Shown: in pieces, positions 58,808-64,000 of the stretch
Position numbering within the stretch: position 1 is the stretch's first letter
Layout of the letters: every line of letters begins with the position of its first letter
Origin: Fundicoccus culcitae
Lineage (GTDB): Bacteria > Bacillota > Bacilli > Lactobacillales > Aerococcaceae
Reading direction: 5' to 3'
NCBI RefSeq assembly: GCF_024661895.1
Contig: NZ_CP102453.1
Location: forward strand, 1,488,001-1,552,000
Length of the DNA stretch: 64,000 nt
The notes under the pieces: model-generated
Databases searched by the model: none
Told to the model about the DNA's origin: nothing
What the model saw: the letters and a program-made list of their open reading frames with translations, nothing else
Made by a program: the position numbers and the translations under genes

Positions 58808-60857
58808 GACGTCTCACCACCTCTGAATATAATGACTCAATGAAATTCCACAATTGATTAAAGAGAACATATAGAATGAATATAACCACTGCAGCAATGA
58901 AAATCGCAAAGACTGTTAGGAAGAATGTCCGAATGAATTCTCGAATATTGTACCCATTTAACTCGCATAATGAAGCGACCACCAGGACAATTACCCAAGT
59001 AATCATAATGACCGTTCCAAACTGCAGTAAAAACTGTTCATTAAGCGTAATGACATTACTTAGTAGCAATAAGACCCACTGAATGGTTATATAAGGTCCT
59101 AAACTATAGACAAAGGCATGTACTGTTTGTCTAAAGGTTGCTTCCCCTTCAGTAATGGTCGTAATCAAATAAGTGAATACGACAACGAAGAAACTCACCA
59201 CCACAAAAATCAAAATATCTTGCGGAAGACTATACTGTCCATCTTGTACGGTAGTAAAAATAAACCCTGTGAAATATTTATTAACAATAAATGTGAAAAT
59301 CGCAAACAGATAAATGATGAGTGTCGACCAATTACTTGTCTTTTTCTCATATTGAATGCCATAAGCTCCATCAATCGGATGTCTCATAAAATAAAAGACA
59401 TAGCTTAGTTGTTGGATTAACTTCAATCCCCTAAACTTACGATAACCACGTCCAAAGGCTGTATCCTTCAAATACTTTTCGTAGATCCAGCGATAGACAC
59501 GATATAAAACAAACAACATAATGATAATAAATATCATCAAAATAATGTTTTCACGTAACCAAACATTTCTAACTTCCCAATAAGCATCTGAATAACCTCT
59601 TGTATTTTTAGCACTTCTAAAAGAGGTCATAGCATTTTCAAAATCTTCATCTCTAAAATAAGCTTCGCCAAGCCCTAAGTAAGCAAAGTCAAATTGAGCA
59701 TTCATCTTGATGATTTCATCCCAATATGCTTTACTTTCTGTATAACGTCCATTTTGATACAAATCTAAAGCATGATGTAAGGTGTTGGTAAATTCTGTGG
59801 GTTGAAAGACTTCAATTTTGTTATTGAGTTGATCCAATGTATAAATTCTTCCATTATCATCCACATCAATGCCTACCCCTCGGCTGATTAAACCAGCTCG
59901 TTGGTATCCAACATCTGGTCCTGAAAAGAGGAATAAGAACTCACCCTCAGAAGTATATTCATAAATATAACCATTTTCAGCTAAGACGTAGATATTCTCA
60001 TAATTACCTATAGCAACACTGCTTGGATAAGGAATATAGTTGGGATCGAGTAAGTTCAATCCTCCCATATTCAATTTTTTTAACACATCATTGATACTTT
60101 CATTTGCTGTTACGGTATAGAGCAATCCACGGTCATCAATTGATAAATTAGTTGCAGTATTAGGTGCCGAATCTAACATTCTATCCAATTGTTCATCCGT
60201 AAAAATGATTTTTCTAAAACGCGTCATTAATGATTCGACAGTTGAATTCGGTGCAAAGTAACCAAGAAACTCGCCTTCTGTTTGGGCATTCAACATAATA
60301 ATCCCATTATTATTACCTCTAGAAATTACATAAACATTTTCACGATCATCGACTGCAATTTTTAGCGGATAGAACGGTGTATTAATCCCGTAAGATGGAG
60401 CATCAGGTCGTTCAAAGATATGTTCCTCATTACCCTGTGCATCGAAAACAAAAATCTTCCCAGCGGTATCATCTGCTACAAACAATTTGCCTTCATCCGT
60501 AACAAAAATACCAACCGGTGTAGCAAACTGATCATGTGTAATTTCACTAACAAAATCCCCTTGGAAATCCAAGACAACAATCCGTCGATTATTAGTATCG
60601 GCTATGTATAGCATTTCATCTGGACCAATTTTTAAGTCTGAGGGATTCCGAAAACCAACACCCTCAGTAATCGTAAACGAATCAACTGGCTCATAACCCG
60701 TTTGTGTTTCAACGTAATCGTTATAACCATTTTGGGTATAAGTTCGATAGGCAGTTTCGGCACGCACTAAGGTTGGTAGAATCAAATTAACTAATGTTAA
60801 TACAGCGATAATAATGATACTTAAATTTTTAAACGGTTGACCTTTAGTATGCTTCAT
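58794..60857 (-). CDS. NHL-repeat/TPR protein with Yip1-like membrane domain
   Basis: 687 residues. Signal peptide 1-33 (ends LVRAETA), an extracytoplasmic six-bladed NHL propeller (about 50-360; repeats such as PSDLKIGPDEMLYIADTNNRRIVVLD, in parts IGPDEMLYIADTNN), and a TPR-like pair (LYQNGRYTESKAYWDEI, GLGEAYFRDEDFENAMTSF). Then a membrane helix at about 440 and a multi-helix Yip1-type domain to the C-terminus (RHPIDGAYGIQYEKK...). It may sense or scaffold at the membrane for the two importers. Always-paired location next to the DUF5696 gene suggests a shared function; nothing biochemical is known to me. Confidence 0.75.
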   Translation of the reverse strand: MKHTKGQPFKNLSIIIIAVLTLVNLILPTLVRAETAYRTYTQNGYNDYVETQTGYEPVDSFTITEGVGFRNPSDLKIGPDEMLYIADTNNRRIVVLDFQGDFVSEITHDQFATPVGIFVTDEGKLFVADDTAGKIFVFDAQGNEEHIFERPDAPSYGINTPFYPLKIAVDDRENVYVISRGNNNGIIMLNAQTEGEFLGYFAPNSTVESLMTRFRKIIFTDEQLDRMLDSAPNTATNLSIDDRGLLYTVTANESINDVLKKLNMGGLNLLDPNYIPYPSSVAIGNYENIYVLAENGYIYEYTSEGEFLFLFSGPDVGYQRAGLISRGVGIDVDDNGRIYTLDQLNNKIEVFQPTEFTNTLHHALDLYQNGRYTESKAYWDEIIKMNAQFDFAYLGLGEAYFRDEDFENAMTSFRSAKNTRGYSDAYWEVRNVWLRENIILMIFIIIMLFVLYRVYRWIYEKYLKDTAFGRGYRKFRGLKLIQQLSYVFYFMRHPIDGAYGIQYEKKTSNWSTLIIYLFAIFTFIVNKYFTGFIFTTVQDGQYSLPQDILIFVVVSFFVVVFTYLITTITEGEATFRQTVHAFVYSLGPYITIQWVLLLLSNVITLNEQFLLQFGTVIMITWVIVLVVASLCELNGYNIREFIRTFFLTVFAIFIAAVVIFILYVLFNQLWNFIESLYSEVVRRLGFS

Positions 60858-60865
60858 TGACTCAC

Positions 60866-61735
60866 CTACTTAATTCCAGAATGACTCATCGTATTCATAA
60901 CATTACTTTGAAGAATGATGAATAGGACTAAGTTAGGAATGAACATTATTAACGATGATGCTGCGGCAATCCCTTGGCCAACAACCATATTAGTTTGTGA
61001 AGCAAAAGTACTTAGATAAAAGGCTAAAGTTCTCATTGAATCACTTGTTATAAACAATTGAGACGTTTCTAAATTATTCCAAACTGCTTGGAATACTAAC
61101 AAAGCTGCCGTTGCGATAGCCGGTTTGATTAGTGGCATAATTACTTTCCAATAGACGGTCCATTCACTGGCGCCATCAATGACACTGGCTTCAATCAACT
61201 CATCAGGGACTTGATCGATAAATTGTTTGATTAAAAATAACCCAATTGGCATAGCTAATACTGGCAAGATATGCGCTAAATACGAATTTTCAATTCCCAG
61301 TACTGTAATGATGATGTAGCGCGGTATGGTTACCGCAGTAGGCACAAACATTAAAGCAGCGTTATTTATTTCAAGACCAATCTTTTTCCCACGGAATTTC
61401 TTTTTAGAAAGGGCATAAGCTGCCATTGATGATAGTAAAATTGAAACTACCACAACGATAATCGTCACTAATAAACTATTAAACAAATATCGGCTAATTG
61501 GAATATTGGATATTTGCGATACTTTGAGTAAGTTCCGGAAGTTATCTAAACTTGGATTTTTTACAATAAATGTCGGCGGAAAGGCAAAGAGCTCTCCAAT
61601 CGGTTTAAAGGCGTGATTAAAAATAAATATCAACGGTAAAATCATAAAAGCAACGAAGGGAGCTAATATGATATAAAATTTAATTTGACTACGATCAAAT
61701 TTTTTCGGGTTAATCCCTACTTTTCTATAAGCCAT
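60866..61735 (-). CDS. Sugar ABC permease (MalG-like), importer set 2
   Basis: 289 residues, six helices. FNHAFKPIGELFAFPP N-terminal motif; EAA loop LIEASVIDGASEWTVYWKVIMPLIKPA; tail NVMNTMSHSGIK. Eight bases upstream of the NHL gene start and 14 bases after the MalF-like partner, so it lies in the same transcript. Confidence 0.9.
   Translation of the reverse strand: MAYRKVGINPKKFDRSQIKFYIILAPFVAFMILPLIFIFNHAFKPIGELFAFPPTFIVKNPSLDNFRNLLKVSQISNIPISRYLFNSLLVTIIVVVVSILLSSMAAYALSKKKFRGKKIGLEINNAALMFVPTAVTIPRYIIITVLGIENSYLAHILPVLAMPIGLFLIKQFIDQVPDELIEASVIDGASEWTVYWKVIMPLIKPAIATAALLVFQAVWNNLETSQLFITSDSMRTLAFYLSTFASQTNMVVGQGIAAASSLIMFIPNLVLFIILQSNVMNTMSHSGIK
61356..61370 (+). repeat. Dispersed 15-mer copy 24 (inside a gene)
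   Basis: GCAGCGTTATTTATT, exact fit, encoding EINNAA. It is the only copy right of 41.3 kb. Confidence 0.7.
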
Positions 61736-61749
61736 AATAGTCTCCTTTC

Positions 61750-62658
61750 TTAATCAGACTCTGAGAATAGACGTTTAGCGATATAACTAAATAGATAAAT
61801 AATTATCAAAAGAATAACCGAAACGGCTGCGGCATATCCCATTTCATAGCGTTGGAAACCATAATCATCGATATGGTTAACAATTAGCTGTCCTGCATAA
61901 GACCCTGTTACGGGGTTTGACCCAGTCAATTGAACTCCAATAAGACCGTTAGAGAAGGCACCTACAATGGACATTACAGCTCCAAATAACATTTGTGGTT
62001 TCATAGATGGGATAGTGATGTAAATTAACTCTTGAAATCTATTGCTTACACCATCAATAGCAGCGGCTTCGTATAGTTCACGATCACCGTTTAAAACGCC
62101 AGCCATCATAGCTAAGAATCCTACCCCCATACTTCCCCACAAGGCAACAATAATCATGATAGGTAAAATAAAACGTGAATCAGTGGTCCAAATGATTGGT
62201 TCATTAATGAAACCAAACTGCATGAGTATTCCATTGAGGTATCCCGATTCATTACCACTAAAGATGATTCGCCAGACAACTGTCATAGCAACGCCGGCAG
62301 TCATTGATGGTGAGTAAAATATTAAGGCTAATATAGTTCTTGGTACTCGTGTTAATTGTGCCAAAATCCAAGCTAATAAGAAGCCTAATACATATCCTCC
62401 AGGACCAACAATAAGTGAGAATATAATCGTGTTTGGTAAGACATATTGCATAAATATTTCATCTTGAGTGAGTAAATTAATATAGTTTAAAAAGCCCACA
62501 AAACCAGGAAATTCAATCGAGTTAAAGTTGGTAAACGATAAAGTAATAGCTAAAATAATCGGTACGATAATAAAGATTGAGAACAAGATGGCATAAGGTA
62601 AAATAAACTTATAGGCAGTCCGTTCTTGTCTTTTTTCAAGCGAAACTGTACGTTCCAT
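61750..62658 (-). CDS. Sugar ABC permease (MalF-like), importer set 2
   Basis: 302 residues. [29 protein letters not shown] opening (in parts) and EAA loop [26 protein letters not shown]. Start overlaps the stop of the binding-protein gene as TAATG. Confidence 0.9.
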   Translation of the reverse strand: MERTVSLEKRQERTAYKFILPYAILFSIFIIVPIILAITLSFTNFNSIEFPGFVGFLNYINLLTQDEIFMQYVLPNTIIFSLIVGPGGYVLGFLLAWILAQLTRVPRTILALIFYSPSMTAGVAMTVVWRIIFSGNESGYLNGILMQFGFINEPIIWTTDSRFILPIMIIVALWGSMGVGFLAMMAGVLNGDRELYEAAAIDGVSNRFQELIYITIPSMKPQMLFGAVMSIVGAFSNGLIGVQLTGSNPVTGSYAGQLIVNHIDDYGFQRYEMGYAAAVSVILLIIIYLFSYIAKRLFSESD

Positions 62659-64000
62659 TAATTGTCCTCCTCCCTAATTGCAGCTGCTGGATCTATTTCT
62701 GGTAATGGATAAGGTTCTGCCCACTGACCATCTTGGATATAGCCAAATTCTTCCAATTTTCTTAAGATTTCACGATTTATCCGTTTAATGGACAAATCGG
62801 CTGAACGTCTTAAGTTTTCTCCATCTACAACCACAGAGGTATATAAACGACTAACTTCACGTTCAATCATGTAGCCTCCTAAAACACGTGGAACTTCAGC
62901 AATCCATTCAGATTGTTCTAAAATGACTTGCTTATGTTTAGTTGACCAAGGTAATTGTTCAAAGGCAGTTAAGTTAGCGGTATTCCACATATACTCTTGT
63001 CCAAAAGTTGTTTGTAAGGTATTTCCAAATTGAACTTGAATCTCAGCTGAATGCCACCATTTTAAAAACTCCCATGCTTCATCCTTCATTTCACTATTAG
63101 AGAACATGATGGAACTTTCTGCTCCACCTGATGTCCATCGTTCTACTACCCCATCTTCATTTTCGACTCCAGGTGTCAGAGCAATTTCCCATAAATTTGC
63201 AATCTCAGGTGCTGCATTAAGTAGTAAATTGTAGTTTCCATAATCTGAAATACCAATTGGAATTGTTCCATCTCTAAATTGTTGATAAAAACTTGGAACA
63301 TCCACTGGCATACTGTAAATGGTAAACAAATCAGTTAAATCACGAACACCTGATAACGTTTCTTCTGTTGCTAAACCCGTTCTTAAGATATCTTCAGTGA
63401 AGAAATTCCCTCCACTTTGATAAACCAAAGGCATAGTCCACGGGAATATTTTAAAGGCAGTTCCTAGCGTTGCCGTTGGGTAGAACATGTTCATTCCTCG
63501 TTGATTTAAGGCTGGCAACATATTAACAACATCTTCCATCGTTTCTGGCACAGGTAAGGCGAGTGATTCCAGAACATCCCTACGATAAAATAAAACGTAA
63601 AAGTTCATCGTTTCTGGTAAGGCATAGCTTTCCTCTCCAATTGATGCTGGTATCAATAAATTTGGTGCGTAATCAGCAACAACTTCATCATATCCTTCAT
63701 AACTTGAAAGTTCTTCCAATGCCCCTCTGATAGCTAAATCAAACGGCACAGCATAACCCACTCCTAAAGCTACATCGGGCTCATTTCCAGCACTGTTGGC
63801 AAGGATTAATTTATTTTGATCTGGCATAATCGATAAATCGACTGCAATACCTGTTTGAGCAGTAAAGCTTTGATCAATCATTTGTTGCATAATTTCAATA
63901 TATTGTCTTGGTCGATTAACCCACACTTGTAAGTTGTCAGAGTTAACTTTTACTTCATAGTCTTGTTCACCGAAAGTTTGTAAAAAGCGTGAAACAGAAT
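62658..64000 (-). CDS. Large extracellular solute-binding protein, 5' end beyond the window
   Basis: The frame is open to the right edge: codons before the internal GTG read [16 protein letters not shown] and upstream through [16 protein letters not shown], so the true start lies past 64000. The visible part (about 447 residues) is a type 1 binding fold: [25 protein letters not shown] (in parts), [42 protein letters not shown]. The extra upstream residues suggest a domain before the binding domain, as in the large binding proteins that accompany DUF5696 clusters. It serves importer set 2. Confidence 0.82.
   Translation of the reverse strand, partial: SVSRFLQTFGEQDYEVKVNSDNLQVWVNRPRQYIEIMQQMIDQSFTAQTGIAVDLSIMPDQNKLILANSAGNEPDVALGVGYAVPFDLAIRGALEELSSYEGYDEVVADYAPNLLIPASIGEESYALPETMNFYVLFYRRDVLESLALPVPETMEDVVNMLPALNQRGMNMFYPTATLGTAFKIFPWTMPLVYQSGGNFFTEDILRTGLATEETLSGVRDLTDLFTIYSMPVDVPSFYQQFRDGTIPIGISDYGNYNLLLNAAPEIANLWEIALTPGVENEDGVVERWTSGGAESSIMFSNSEMKDEAWEFLKWWHSAEIQVQFGNTLQTTFGQEYMWNTANLTAFEQLPWSTKHKQVILEQSEWIAEVPRVLGGYMIEREVSRLYTSVVVDGENLRRSADLSIKRINREILRKLEEFGYIQDGQWAEPYPLPEIDPAAAIREEDN

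Overview
The window looks like chromosomal DNA of a low-GC Gram-positive bacterium of the Lactobacillales type. The evidence is strong AGGAGG ribosome sites, sigma-A type promoters, a CcpA cre site, a ROK-type XylR, and exporter and two-component families typical of Firmicutes. An Aerococcaceae-like host is my inference only. No rRNA, tRNA, phage, plasmid or CRISPR locus was seen.

Layout. 0-6 kb: a small ArsR-type regulator, an Lrp/aminotransferase pair, a membrane-anchored serine beta-lactamase-fold protein and a trigger-factor-like orphan. 6.2-10 kb: a large palindromic repeat cluster interrupted by a complete IS66-family element whose ends can be defined (7594-9879). 10-24 kb: a short-chain dehydrogenase with an altered active site, a VanY-like carboxypeptidase, an acetyltransferase, a heterodimeric ABC exporter beside a two-component system, a paired chromate-type transporter, a broken flavin oxidoreductase and a luciferase-like oxidoreductase. 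24-35 kb: a small basic protein, a secreted serpin, aspartokinase and assorted metabolic enzymes. 35-38 kb: two paralogous branched-chain-amino-acid-type binding proteins, each behind a structured attenuator leader. 38-47.5 kb: a xylose/xylo-oligosaccharide regulon (xylB, xylA, xylR, a divergent GH43 xylosidase and an ABC importer without its ATPase) with recognisable XylR operators and a cre site. 47.6-52.7 kb: a DNA glycosylase, an Eis-like acetyltransferase, a membrane-bound AraC regulator and a thioesterase. 52.9-64 kb: an eight-gene minus-strand cluster with two sugar-importer sets around an NHL/TPR/Yip1 protein and a DUF5696-type protein. The cluster runs off the right edge.

Most unusual is the non-coding DNA. 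(1) A dispersed 15-mer, GCAGNGNTATTTATT, occurs 24 times with at most one mismatch, on both strands, often overlapping stop codons or sitting just upstream of ribosome sites. It is absent from 41.3 to 61.3 kb. (2) Several families of palindromic repeats fill intergenic gaps: GCCGGACGTC clusters (four places), two 31-bp hairpin arrays with a shared tail, a 51-bp array with lox-like half-sites, and a GC-rich CGCGGG family. (3) Six exported proteins, including four ABC binding proteins, have signal peptides but no lipobox cysteine.

The GH43/importer genes (42.7-47.5 kb) and the 49.8-64 kb genes read as visibly AT-richer than the 10-35 kb genes. Together with the missing 15-mer this suggests different ancestry for the right-hand third.
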